A stretch of DNA of 64,000 nucleotides from Beroe forskalii (lineage: Eukaryota > Ctenophora > Nuda > Beroida > Beroidae), in the NCBI GenBank assembly GCA_011033025.1, contig WFMF01000391.1, positions 1 through 64,000 of the forward strand, read 5' to 3'. Below are positions 1-11,900 of the stretch, in pieces. The stretch's first letter is position 1, and the number at the start of each line of letters is the position of its first letter. The notes below the pieces were generated by a model. The model was not told the origin of the DNA. It saw only the letters and a program-made list of their open reading frames with translations, and ran no database searches. The position numbers and the translations under genes are program-made.

Positions 1-879
1 TCCTTTAATGTTAAATCCGTGGAGGAGGAATGGAATAAGCAATTAGTGTAATTACATATTGCAGAATTCAATGAACTGCAAAGGATGAAAAATACTATAA
101 TGTCCCTTCCATTACACACTCAACCATTAAAAAGTACTGAATAGCGGCAATATAGCGGCAATCGGCATATAAGGCTGATTCATGAGCCATATTTTACAAA
201 AAAGCAACATAAAAAGGGTTCAATAAAGTGTGAAAGAATATGAAAGCATATAATTTCCTACATAAAGTACTTTTAAACTTCAGTGTTAAAATTAACGTTA
301 TCAGACTCGACAGATTTTGCTACTAAAAAGTCACATTGACTGCATTATTACAGCACAACAGCATTATTTAACAATAGCCATCGAACACACGTTGCAAACG
401 TATAACAAAACGAGAGTAGAAAAAAACGAGCTAATGTGGCAAGAAATGTTGTTATGTGACTGAGCTGTTGTGGGTGCAACGGATGGTAAAAGATTTATGG
501 TGAATGAGCTGATACAGAGCTACAGCGTGTAATTGAGTCTAGGAAGTGAAATCAAAACAACTACAATAATAACATTGTGGGTATCTTGTGTATTATATTA
601 TGTGTGAGGAATCAAGAATTATTTGTTCCCACTGGGTAATATCATTACAACACACAGAGATAGGATATATGTAATCAAATTAAGGATATATTATGGACCC
701 GGAGAAACAGCAAATTCCATCGTGTGACAACGTGAATAACTCTAAATTTGGCAACCGCAGCATAAATTCGTGCTCACCGCTTAGGAATGTACAAAATAAT
801 TCATTCAGTGGCGGTTCTTCCTTTCCACGGTTGACGGTACAAAATCAAAGACACACTCGAGTGTGTCTCGAAAATCACA

Positions 880-1060
880 TAAAACGAGAGCTCTTGTCCC
901 TGGGACTGGTCACGCGTCACGCGCTGTAAGTTTGGCGCCATGTCATGTGATTGGTTTGCGACGTTCACGTGACTCGATTACGCACGCTGATTGGCTAGCG
1001 AGGAAGGTGCTGTGTTGTCTACGGAGCGCGCTGTACAATTTTCATGATCAAATGTTCCTT
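880..1060. promoter_or_regulatory. Candidate promoter-like CpG/CCAAT segment
   Basis: In AT-rich surroundings this stretch is richer in CpG. It has two GATTGG words (inverted CCAAT boxes) near 950 and 990, a TCACGTGA E-box near 967-974, and a GCGCGC run near 1026. These features are common in animal promoters. No gene start can be tied to it, so the call is inference only. Confidence 0.25.
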
Positions 1061-2829
1061 GTACCGCACGCCATGCCGCTTGATAAATTAAATTAGATAT
1101 TGTCGATATGATCATGTACATCGGCTACGTGTATCATTTTACTTCCTCTTTCACTGTGGAAGCGGTTCTCAAACGGCTGCAAGATGTTCTATCTTTCTAT
1201 ATTTTTATCCTCGTTGCTCGGTAATTCTGCTTTTATCCTCTTTCTTTTTACGTAGGTAGGTTGGTACGTAGTGCATTCTATTGATTTTGCATCTAATAAT
1301 TCCTGTAAAATAATTCCTTGTTCTCTATTCAGTATTCACAGCTTTGCCGGGCGTTAACTGACAAGTTGTCGGCTTTCATAATTTACCTACCTATTGATTA
1401 TGGTGTTGATTTCCGTTTGAATTCGTTCATCTGCTTCATTCAGAAATAAAGAAATAAAAATGCTTGATTAATTGGTTTTGATAAAATTTATAAAACTTTT
1501 TAAACTATCGAATATGGGGCCGGAAAGTAGGTGATAAAGAAATATCAAAATTATCTAGAAAATTTATTGTAGCGTTGTGTGAATTTAAGGTTTCTTTGAC
1601 CTACTATTCATAATTACATTATCCATAGTTCAAGCATTTTAGCTTTTTCAGTTGTCTAAAGGCGGTAGACCACTCTTTCAACCTAGAATATCGTGGGATT
1701 GTAAGAAAGCGTATTCGATAGTCCTTTCCTTTCTTCCAGAGTTATTCCTGCTTTTCTGTACCTTACCGTACCTGTGAGTTGTATACAAGAAAAGCCTGGG
1801 CAATCCAAGGTTTCAAAGCAGCAGCAGTTATACATGGTGTTATTTTCACAGTTCTCGTCTTCGGACAAAACTTTGGACCGCAGAATTCCTGTTGGGAATG
1901 AAACTTTTCGTTTTAGTGCTGTATATTAGAGTTTTTGCGACGTTCCCTTTTGTTTTTTAAAGGTAACATCCTTCGAGAACAGTCTATGCTTTTTGTATGA
2001 TGATTATGTATCCTACCTTCGTGCTGTTATCTGCTTATGCCGGGTATTCCACGAATTCATGAAGCCATGATTCACTGCTTCAACGTTCTAAGGTATTTTT
2101 GAACCGTAGTTCCTAGAAATTTTAGTTAAAACTTATTGCGACAAAATTTAACAGCGTTCGATGTTGCAGACATAAATCTCCATCAGCTCCAAAAAAATTC
2201 GAATGCATACATCTAACTAAATCCATCATTAATTTCGATGAAATATTTTCGATGGATTGACAATGTTACCTGCCAAATTTCAAACCCCACAATTCGAATT
2301 GATTGAATACAGTACTTTTTACCGCATCATGAAATTCCAATCCGTTCAAAAGTAACGGAGCAACGTACTCAGAACAACATTCAACAGAAGTAATCGCGCG
2401 CGGAATTATTCGGCACGTGCACTTTTCTCTCTATGAGCGCAGTGCCATGGGACGTGTCGTACAAAAAACACGATTTGTGACTTGATAAGACTAGAAAGAC
2501 CGTTGAGTATTCTAGGTCATAGGACACCCTGCCCACATGACAGACTACTGCCATGCCTTACATCTTAGTCTTTAGTCTTAACTCCGTCGACGGTTGCAAA
2601 TGTTCCCATTCTGTTGACGAACAATCATATCAAGAATCGCATCAAAGAATATCAATCAGAACAACAGTTATGCGTTACGTGTTCAAAACAGCATAATAAA
2701 TAACGTTGGGTTACGTTTTCTCTGCAAGTTTAGGCTTGATTGCTGCTAAAATGGCAATTTGAGGTCCAAAAAACCTCTAAAAACCCATAAAATCGCCATT
2801 TTTTCAGTTCGCGTTTTTCCGAAGTGTAC

Positions 2830-3115
2830 TTTACTCAAAGGCATATAACTCCGGACAGGAATGGTATTTTTGCATAATTCTTTTTTTACGTGAAACCAGA
2901 AAAAATTCTAAGAAGCAAATAAAGCCGGATTTTTGATTTAGGTCTCCAAAAATTTTTGGCTCCAAGAGCGCCAAAATCTTTGCAAAAATTTGGCGCTTTT
3001 GGTGCCAAAATTTTTTGAAGGCCTAACTCAATAAGTTTCTGCGGAATTTAATCAAGTTTCACGTAAAAAAGAATTATGAAAAAATATCAATCGTAGCTGA
3101 AGTTTTTAGCCGTTG
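2830..3115. repeat. Short inverted-repeat (MITE-like) element
   Basis: The left part (about 2873-2901, with a T run followed by ACGTGAAAC) is repeated in reverse at about 3055-3082 (GTTTCACGT followed by an A run). The centre has a second inverted pair built on GGCGC/GCGCC-type words and AAAATTTTT runs at 2945-3020. This is a small foldback with no coding content. Exact ends and a target duplication are not resolved. Confidence 0.5.
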
Positions 3116-3349
3116 AGTCAATTATGCTCAAGAACACCCCAATATCAGCTAAATGCATTATCAGAAACATTCAAGACACCTCCAATAGGTTTAAGGGTAT
3201 ATTACATGGCTCATAAGCCCTTATTTGCAACCATATACATCGGGTTATTTCAATATTATAAGGTTCCCTCAGTTTTCACATGCATATATGCATACTTATG
3301 CATACTTATATTCTGCTCACCCTATAATATAAATATAGGACATCATTTC

Positions 3350-3409
3350 GATGCATATTGTGCATATTGAACTCGGCTTCGCCTCGTACAATATGCACTA
3401 ATATGCATC
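3350..3409. repeat. Hairpin with CTCGGCTTCGCCTCG loop
   Basis: A perfect 10-bp stem, GTGCATATTG/CAATATGCAC (3360-3369 and 3389-3398), extends outward with one bulge to about 20 bp (GATGCATATT/AATATGCATC). It encloses a 19-nt loop containing CTCGGCTTCGCCTCG. The same loop recurs at 4558-4576 on an unrelated stem. Confidence 0.75.
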
Positions 3410-3880
3410 TCAATGCTGTCCTATAGTTATATAGTATAGGGTCGGCTGGGATCCTATAACCCCATGTTATGTGGTCGTTTCCGACCCCATAAGCCCGGGT
3501 TATAGGGTTTGTACTATGATGACTCCGACGTAGATTCAATATGAAAGTTTATGACGTGAGTTGCCTTCATATTTTTTAGCGTCGTTCGGATCCTATAACC
3601 CCATGTTATGGGATTTTGCAAGAGTTTATGGGGTATTTACAATGATGGCATCGTTTTAGATTCAATAAGAAAGTTTATGACGTGAGTTGTCTACATTTGT
3701 TCGCAGACTTAAAACGAGTAAGGTTACCTGCCTCCTTAAGTGCCAATTCAATTTGAATAATTTTAATGGAACGCAGATATTCGAGTTCTGTGGTAATCGA
3801 GACTCCAATGAACAACAGGCTGTTCAAATGGCGCCGTTATCTTGCTTCACTGTGGTAAATTGCTACATGGCATAATGTAC

Positions 3881-3981
3881 GATTAACAAACGAATGGGAG
3901 TGTTATATCAAAAATTATCACACGAGGCGTCAGCCGAGTTTGACAATTTTTGATATCACACGATCCATGAGTTTGTTAATT
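3881..3981. repeat. Long hairpin, about 40-bp imperfect stem with GC-rich loop
   Basis: Positions 3905-3920 and 3941-3956 pair at 15 of 16 positions (ATATCAAAAATTRTCA type). Pairing continues imperfectly outward to about 3881 and 3981. The loop (3921-3940) is the GC-rich word CACGAGGCGTCAGCCGAGTT. It resembles the other hairpins of this block in architecture but not in stem sequence. Confidence 0.65.
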
Positions 3982-4310
3982 GTATTATTACCCGACAAAA
4001 CAGTACTCTCTACCACTCGGGTCTGACGACCCTCGTCTGAATTCAACGTTTTTATAGATTTTCGAGTGCTCCTTCATAAAATCAACAATTTATTTAACGA
4101 TATTCTGCCACTGTTCAGTAGTCCTGTAAAGGAGTGATATATCGATAATTATCACACTGGAGTTTGAGCCACGGGAGGGTAATAATAATATGCATTCCAC
4201 CGACACATGAGTACATGTCTTGAGGCCCGACAAAAATGTAATTACTGGCGAGATCATTCAAACTTTTTCTGCCCATGACGCCTGATACAAGTACAACTAT
4301 GAGACGCCAT

Positions 4311-4505
4311 GTTTCTTATGAGTTTCCATATTTCTTATGAGTTTCCATATTTCTTATGAGTTTCCACCACATAATTTATGTTATTTCCATATTTCTTATG
4401 AGACGCCATATTTCTTATGAGTTTCCATATTTCTTATGAGTTTCCATATTTCTTATGAGTTTCCATATTTCTTATGAGTTTCCACCACATAATTTATGTT
4501 ATTTC
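4311..4505. repeat. 19-bp tandem repeat (TTTCTTATGAGTTTCCATA)
   Basis: About nine copies of a 19-bp unit, interrupted by a longer segment (CCACCACATAATTTATG...) that itself occurs twice. The array abuts the outer stem of the cloverleaf-like palindrome at 4504-4712. Confidence 0.8.
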
Positions 4506-4712
4506 GCCATGTAATATCACCATAGGTCTCAGGAGTACCTAATACCACATTGTTTTGAACTCGGCTTCGCCTCGTCCAAAACAAACCATTATTGACCTCA
4601 GCTTCGCTTCGGCCAATAATGCGTCTATATATAGTTCGCGCTTCGCGCTCACTATATATATGTGGTATTAGGTTACTCCTTCGACCTATAGTTCTATATT
4701 ACGCCACCAAAT
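4504..4712. repeat. Cloverleaf-like nested palindrome with three internal hairpins
   Basis: The outer stem pairs 4531-4550 with 4660-4680 (20 of 21 positions, one bulge) and continues imperfectly out to about 4504 and 4712. Inside it are three hairpins in a row. The first is TGTTTTG/CAAAACA (4551-4557, 4577-4583) with a 19-nt loop containing CTCGGCTTCGCCTCG. The second is CATTATTG/CAATAATG (4587-4594, 4614-4621) with a 19-nt loop containing CAGCTTCGCTTCGG. The third is TATATATAGT/ACTATATATA (4626-4635, 4651-4660) with a loop containing GCGCTTCGCGC. Stems differ completely while the loops share CTTCG. Function is unknown. Confidence 0.7.
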
Positions 4713-5164
4713 TGCTCTGATTGATTCCATCTTGAAATGACCGCTCTACAGCTCTACTCTCCATGAATCATACAGGGTTAAAACGTACAGAAATGTGTAC
4801 CAGATTTCAACCATTCATCTCATTCCCTAGTTTTGGACCTCAACGGCTAGAATATGTCTTGATAGGCGAAATCGGATATTAAAGATTTTCAAGGCCTAAA
4901 AGATGTTACATTGGCCATACAGAGGAGCATCTGACAACTATCAAAAACAAGCTGAATAACCTGCTCAAAATAATTCGTTAACCCTAAAAGTTGTAATTCA
5001 GTCTGGTAGGGAAAATTGTTCTCGAATATGTTGAAATTTTAAAATGCTTGGTCATATGTGTCATGCAATGCTTGTTGTGACAATCATTTCCGAACGCCCT
5101 GACATAAAACTTTTCAAACTCTATTGAACAGTTATAATCAAAGTGAATTGCGAGATGTGAAAAT

Positions 5165-5465
5165 TTTCAAGTCTTGCCAGATGCCTCTGGCGCACTGTCT
5201 GTGAAGAAACTGACAATCTTCTTGTTCCTGACTACATGAACTTTGTCCAGTTCCTTTGATCTCTTCAGTTTAATTCCTCAACAAGCTTCTCGTAAGCTCT
5301 TAGCTCTTCCAAAGACAGATCAGGGCTGATATAGATCGATCTATGCCCATCCTTAGTGCGAAGCTTTCTTGCGTTCTTCAGAATCTGCTGCACGTGGGCA
5401 GAACAGTTCAGTGAGAATCTGACAGGTCTGACAGAGTCCTCCTCTCGATCAATGGTTTTTCGTCT
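5165..5465 (-). pseudogene. Degenerate LINE ORF1-like fragment
   Basis: On the minus strand one frame reads as a patch with RPVRFSL, QILKNARKLR and SIYISPDLSLEE, then a stop codon, then VHVVRNKKIVSF. This pattern (a RP(I/V)RFSL strand, ILKNARKLR helix, SVYISPDRTxEE, and a KVHV(I)RNxKIV strand) is known from the RRM/C-terminal part of L1-type ORF1 proteins of animal non-LTR retrotransposons. No reverse transcriptase is seen nearby, so this is a short dead fragment. Family assignment is from recall of the motif pattern, not from a search. Confidence 0.6.
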
Positions 5466-6582
5466 ATCTCATCACACACTGCTAAACGATCAGGCAGGCC
5501 CGCGTTATCTCAATATACAATTACTGATAAGAGAGCTCGATAATTGCAACAAAAACTACATGCGCACTTCTTTTTAATGCTTTAGTCACTGCGATTAACA
5601 ATATGGACATAAATCAGCGAAAAATATTCAAATTCAATTCAAATACCTAATTGGTCTTATTTTAGCCGGCCTTTTAATAACCAGCCTTCTTTAAACCGGC
5701 CCTATGGACTTATGACCAAAAATCGAATCATTTTTGAACCGTATTAACCGTCCCCTTGGACAAAAAACTTTCTATTGGTTGCGAGATCGAGGATTTTATG
5801 CTCTAAAACGGCCACTCAAACCCATTTATACTTCATAAATTGCTTCAAAAGACCCAACTTCCGGTCTAATATGATGATTAAGGTCATTATCGTGTTATAT
5901 ATTGACGTTCAAGAGAATTTAACACTAGCTATAAGCCAATTCATATAAGTTTCGTTTGACCAAAATCAACTGGCCCCTAATTTGACCCCGACCCCACTTT
6001 AACCGGCCTTTTTAACCAGCCCTTTGAACAAAAAAATCTCAAAGTCGTTTTTCTCCTTAAGGACCTGTTAAATGAAGGCCAATAAGGTATTCAAATCGTG
6101 GAAGCAATTCGGTAAAATAGAGCCAAAAATTTTGGAATTTTTTTGAAAATTTGAATTGTCGCATGATGTTGAAGCGTGAATATCAATGTCTGTGAAGTTA
6201 TAAGTTCGTGAAACTTAAGTCCGTGATAATTATGTCCGCTATTAAGGTAGGTAACTACTCTATGCATTCTACTGGGATTATTTCTCAAAACACAAGAAAT
6301 TGGTAAAACACAAGAAATTGGTAAAACACAAGAAATTGACAAAACTTTTTGAATCACAAAATTTTTTGTCGGGAATTTCACTAATATAAATCTTCCCAGT
6401 ACACAAAAATTCCTTCCATTCCATTAGCACTGCTAACCACACTAAGCATTGTTGGAAACGAAGCCGAGTAGATTACTGAGCTATTAGTGTAGATTTATTA
6501 ATATAGCAGTATCCCTAATCTTTAATCTAGGTGGAAAAAACAATTACCTGCTAACAAACTTACGTTTTAGAGAGAATTCATC

Positions 6583-7870
6583 ATGTCGAACAACGAAATT
6601 CCAGTCAAAGTCTGGAATAAGCAGGACTACATCCTTGTCACAATTGCTATTATGATAAAGTTTGGGGATGGGGTAGAGATTTACCTGCCAGGAGTTATCA
6701 CCCAGCTCGTATCGTGTGAATTGGGAGTATCCACCTTTCAAGAGAACATCCTGGCAATAATCATGTACATTTGCATGGGAATCGCTGTCATTACATCCTC
6801 TCTTCTCGCTAACAAATTCGGAGAAAGGCTGCCCCTCTTACTGTCACTCTACCTGTCCATTTTGTTTGCGATTGCGTGTGCTGTAGTTCCTAACTACTAC
6901 ACGCTTTTAGTTTCCAGAGCTCTGACTGGAATCTGTGTGGGTCTTAAATACAGCTACCATCGGCGTATACCTCGCTAAAAGGGTTTCATCGAAAAAAGTT
7001 CTTGATCAGAGTACTTTTCTTTTCGAGGGCCTAGCTGTTCCAGTTGGGGGTGCGTGGGTTGCCTTCCTGGGTTGGTGGGTCCTAGATGCTGCCGGGTGGA
7101 GAATCTTTGTCCTCACAACTTCTATACCGCTCTTTGTCCCTCCAATCCTGGTGCTACATTACTGCATCAGTGACTTAAAGCCTAGAGATGATATGCAGGA
7201 AGCAAGAGATCAGACTGATGTTACAGCTACATCAACAGATGAAAGAGATGAGCTTGTTAAGGATGAAAGTTCAGGAGACGTACCAAATTTTGCTGCGAGG
7301 GTTCTCAAAGCCAGCTTATTTGGGTTTGCTTATGTTTGTGTTGGATCTGGCAGCGTCCTTCTGCTCCCATGGCTGATGAGAAGTTACAGAACTGCTGACA
7401 AGGATGCCAATGACAAGTGTTCTGACCACATGGTCCATGGCAATGACTTCCTGGTCCTATTTGCTGTGACGGGAGCTGCTAATGTCATAGGACGACCTAT
7501 TGGTTACTTCCTTTGGAACAGAGTCAAGTATTTGCCTCGGGAGCTTACTATATCAGTTGCCATGGCAATTTCTTACGCCATCATTGCTATCGTTGATGAT
7601 ATCATTGTCGCTGAAGTTCTGATAGCTGTAGCTAAGTTTTGCTACTCTTTGCAAGCTATTGAATTCTCTATGTTGCGCTTTGACTACCATTTCTTTGGGA
7701 TGGCTCGACTGGAGTTGGCGGTTTGCATTACTTCAGTAACAGCTATTATTGGGATTATTTTAGGAAGCTCGTTCGCTGTTTTCCTACCTGCCAACGTTGC
7801 TGTGTTAACCACATTCGCTATTGTGTGCGTGCAAATAATCGTCATCTGCCTCATGAAGGAAAGATTCTGA
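6583..7870 (+). CDS. SV2/SVOP-like major facilitator transporter, single exon, one frame break
   Basis: An intronless membrane transporter of about 429 codons. The first part (6583 to about 6945) has about four hydrophobic segments, a loop LLANKFGERL that matches the MFS motif A (GxLADKxGRR), and RALTGICVG, typical of TM4. The second part continues in another frame from about 6946 with AGWRIFVLTTSIPLF (SV2/SVOP-type after TM5), an acidic central loop near residues 205-230 and about six further membrane segments, ending KERF. Total length is 1288 nt, one more than a multiple of three. One extra A in the AAA at 6945-6947 explains the break. Known relatives carry organic ions or sit on synaptic vesicles; the substrate here cannot be told. 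It may be a pseudogene, or the break may be a base-calling error. It lies tail-to-tail with BROX. Confidence 0.7.
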
Positions 7871-8986
7871 TGGATGTAATGCTCAGGATCATACAGGAAA
7901 AGAGACAATTGGATCATTACGGATGAAGAAGACTTTGGGTTCAACCCAAAGCCTAAATTGACTTTGAGTGAATAAGTTTTATATCCTGAATTAATATTCA
8001 TCATGCAGGAACTTAACATGTTATTAATTGGTAAATTGTGTACAATTCCCTTGAATCTTATTATTAGCTCCAAGAAAATGTCATATTGTTTAGCTACTTA
8101 TGTAGGTATACATGTTACATTCGAATCGAGAAACAAACTAAGAGTACGATAATCAAGTTATGAGAGATAATTGTCGAAGGCGTATTCGAATAAAGTGTCA
8201 TGATACATGACCTAGTGAGTAACGACCAATTGGAGAACTGGGTTCTACCACTATCGGAAGAATCGATTAATTTCACAGACATCTGCAATAAAGAAGGTGA
8301 TAATGAATTGGACATACATAGTCTGTAACTGCACTTCGAAGTGACGTTGCACCTGTCATGACTCAGAGTTGCAGACTTCTGTAAGATACTTTTTCATATA
8401 ACGGAATTTGCAAGGAGGGACGCTTAAACTACCGCGGACCAACACAACCAAATCTTGATCGTTTTGTATTTGTGAATCGAAATGAAAATCCAATTAGCGT
8501 CTTTGGTTGCTTTAATTTGGACTTTTTTGATCCTATCAAGATTGGCTTATCATTTCAATTTTATCTTGTTCAGCAATATGGCTCAGTGCTGTAGCCGGGA
8601 ATTTAGCATCGGGATTAAGGAGGGAGGGGTCCAAAATGTTGCTGATGATCCCGTCACAGATCTTGACAATTTATTATTTGATTTATTTAATTTAATGTTG
8701 ATTTGACCATGATAAAACTACAATTTTCAGAAAAAATACGTACGTGCGTGGGAAATTCGAGGAATATCAGCATAATAAATTGTCGTGCGGATTTCGCGTC
8801 CATTTGTGGCAATTAAATGCGCGGCGCAAAACATCATTTGTGATCTTCGGACTCATGTGAAATGTGATCTCGAATGATGTAACGCTCTTAGTACGATTGA
8901 AATTCACTTTTTTGGAGTGACATAAATCGAAATTGCATCACATGGGCCTCAACAGAATTGAGGAAAATATACAAAAAAACACTTAC
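7871..8986. other. Gap between transporter stop and last recognised BROX exon
   Basis: This stretch should contain the transporter 3'UTR and, on the minus strand, the last BROX coding exon, which would be expected to end in a CaaX-type C-terminus. I could not identify that exon with confidence. A minus-strand open frame at 8315-8115 has no recognisable motif. Nothing else is seen. Confidence 0.5.
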
Positions 8987-11900
8987 GATTTTAGGCGGAG
9001 CAGTTTCTTTGACAGTGAAATCTTTGTATGATTCTTCTGTAAAGATAGGATGGACATCGGGCATGTCGAATGGGATCGGTGCGGCGAGCCCGAATGTTGC
9101 TTTCATCTCCAACTCGGGCAAGTCTTCTGGTATCTTGTGATAGTATCTAAATTTAAGGGGAAGCAGGTTACGAGGGCTGTAATTGAATCGTCAACCCCAA
9201 ATTATCACTTGAGCTATACATTAGATTGCATATCATTTCCCTGATAAATATTTTAACGGCGAAGAAATAACCTTCAATGATAAACACGGAGATCAACCAA
9301 ATTTGAACACGTTTTCCTCTCAACTTTGAATCTTAACAAAACATTTCAGTTGATTTCATAACATCATATTGACATGTTTTGATAAGTATTCAGTTTACAC
9401 TTAAGAACTGCATCACGTAACTTGTGCGCACTTAAAGATGTGCGAGTTTTTAATTGAAATAAAAATCATAAGTACACAATTTCAATGAGTGCACACTTAA
9501 TTAGTGTGATATCACCACACTGATAACGTGTTACAGTTTAGTGTATTAAGATACCAGTTAAGTGTAGGTACTAAAATACATGATTTGTCATTGTGTCTCA
9601 CATGAATCCGTTCTCCCGCTCGCTCTTCTTGAGCCGCAAGTCAATGGTGCTCTCAAGCTTCTGGAAGAAAGGATGTCGGGAGGGCTGTACCTCCCCCACT
9701 GAGTTACCCAACGAGTGCTTGTACTGGTCACACAGGTTCTTTGCTTCCGTGTACACTGGGATTGTATCAAATATTAAGCGAGTGAAATTATTTATGAAAT
9801 TTAGGGCAAGGTAAGTTGGTATGAAGCTTAAGTTTGTTTTGATTCCCAATGAACGGAAAAAATTGAAGAGAATCCCAAAGAGACAGCCCAACGTCTGATT
9901 AACTCTTTATAGTTGATGTTAAACGTACATTTCTGTGCTTCACGCAGGGTTCTGATTGAGTCGCCGCACTTGTCCTGTGCTAGGAGGAATTCGCCCTGGA
10001 ATGACCGGGCGTATGCAGCGTAGAACTTTATCTTGACTTGGAGGTACCTCCGCCATTTGGTGACGTACTCCACGTCACACTCGCGAATGGCTGTATCCGC
10101 GTCACTGAATAACTTACTGAAACGGGTGCCGGTGAATTGATTTACAGTGGTATATTGGGGACTGAACTAAAGGTAACAAGATGTACAATAGTATTTTGAA
10201 AGCTTTCAATGATTTATAATTCTCACTCATTCCCTTTCAACCTAATAACTGATACGCCGGATAAGTTACAGACACCTAAATAACTTACTGGTCTCGTGTG
10301 CCAGTGCTGATATGAGTTCGGGTTTATGTTTGAGTTCCACAGCCCTGGCCACCGTGACCTCCTGGGCCTCCGCGGTACACTCCAACTTGTACGCTGTGAG
10401 GATGGGGACAGTGCCATCGTGCCAGTCTTCTACCTTGGTGCTGTCCAGGTGCGGGGATACTTTGTCCTGCGGGGAGAGCTGGGTGAGGGTTGGGTGAGCT
10501 AATATTACTTCTAACCTTTTTGTGTGAGTGAATCTTACCTCTACTCTCTACCTGCGGGAAGGGTTGGGTGAGTGAATCTTACCTCTAACCTCTACCTTTT
10601 TCTGAGGGTTGTAAAATTATAGCATATCTATCAATGCATTTATTTCATAAGTTGAAAAGCCAAATTTAATAACAGGAATTGAAGGACTGATATGAGAGGT
10701 TCAAACCGCAGCAAATTACATCAGTAACATGAGTAAAATCGTAGCAGTAACTACGACAGAGTATGTCAGGGTCAACTCACCAGGACGTATTGGAATATCC
10801 CTGCGGCTGTCCTCAAGCATGTGTGCACCTCCTTGGCGTCAGACTCTGAATAACTGCAATTATTGGCTTGACATAGACGTACATCTTTTTGATATATCAA
10901 TTCGCAGTTTTTTTTCTTAACGTCACGCCCCATGGTAACGCGCGCGCAGAGGTAAAAGTGCAAGCTTTTTGGAGCGAATCATGACTTACTCGGATGCCGT
11001 TTTGTTGTACAGTTGCTCAGCAAACAGCTTTTTTGAAAGTAAGCATTTTATGTGCGCGTAACTATGGTTGCTATATAGCTGTTACACGTGCAATGTGCAT
11101 GATCGAACGCGTTCGTGATCAATAATAATTACACTGTTTTTGAATACGTCGTTTTGATTACGAGGTGTCTTTTCAATGCGATAAAAAGTTCGTCGGGAGA
11201 ATGGAACATTTGAAATCTTCGAGGGACGTAAGCTTAGAAGCTTAGAAGAGCTGGTATGGCGGTCCTCTGTGGCTGGCATAACATGGCGGTACTCTGTGAC
11301 TGGCGTTACAGAGCTCATCTCATACAATGAATCATTAAGTGTTATGCAGTTTCTCCAGCTCCCAACCCTATGTGCAACCCTATATGCGGTAGTTTTGCAT
11401 AGGTAGTACCCAGAGTCAATAGTGACCACCTGTTGTGAGCAAGCAGGACCTTAGTATGTAATAGCTCAATAGGTATAATTAGCAATTATGTCATGAAGTC
11501 ATGAGTATTGCCAACACTGAATCTGCTAATATGTTTATATAATGTGGATACCGAATTCATATTCTCATAACACCATTTACACAACACCATCTCTCTTATG
11601 AAATCCCGAGTATTCGCTGGCCCAACGGGCCTGCTAGTCTTTCATATAAAATCGCGAATCGTGTTTTTGTACGTCACGCTTTTTGTAGACACGTTTTAGG
11701 GCGCCCACGTGCAGTAGGGATATACTTGCGCGCGTTGCTATGATTGCCACACAGATGAATCACGTGGGCGCGTTCATTTCTCTCTAAATGTGTTTTGGGT
11801 ACGTTGCTCCGTAACTTTGATCTTATTGAATTATCCGATACGTTAACTGTATTAAATTAATTTCAAATGTCGAGCTTAAAACTAATTGGTGTGTTTTATT

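Larger units (their letters stand above)
1..5150. other. Intergenic, repeat-rich, no gene recognised
   Basis: I see no convincing coding gene here. Short open frames lack conserved motifs and start context. The stretch from 1 to about 2700 is AT-rich and mostly featureless apart from a more CpG-rich part near 880-1060. From about 2.8 kb onward it is dominated by inverted repeats, short tandem repeats and hairpins, which are listed separately. Confidence 0.6.

Noticed and set aside
8115..8315. Last BROX exon in the minus-strand frame at 8.1-8.4 kb
   Set aside because: The frame lacks a CaaX ending and any similarity to BROX C-termini; no supporting splice phase was found.
10993..11027. Extra small BROX exon near 11.0 kb (FAEQLYNKTAS)
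   Set aside because: The exon at 18463-18368 aligns residue for residue with the expected BROX segment and joins exon 4 in phase, leaving no room for another exon.
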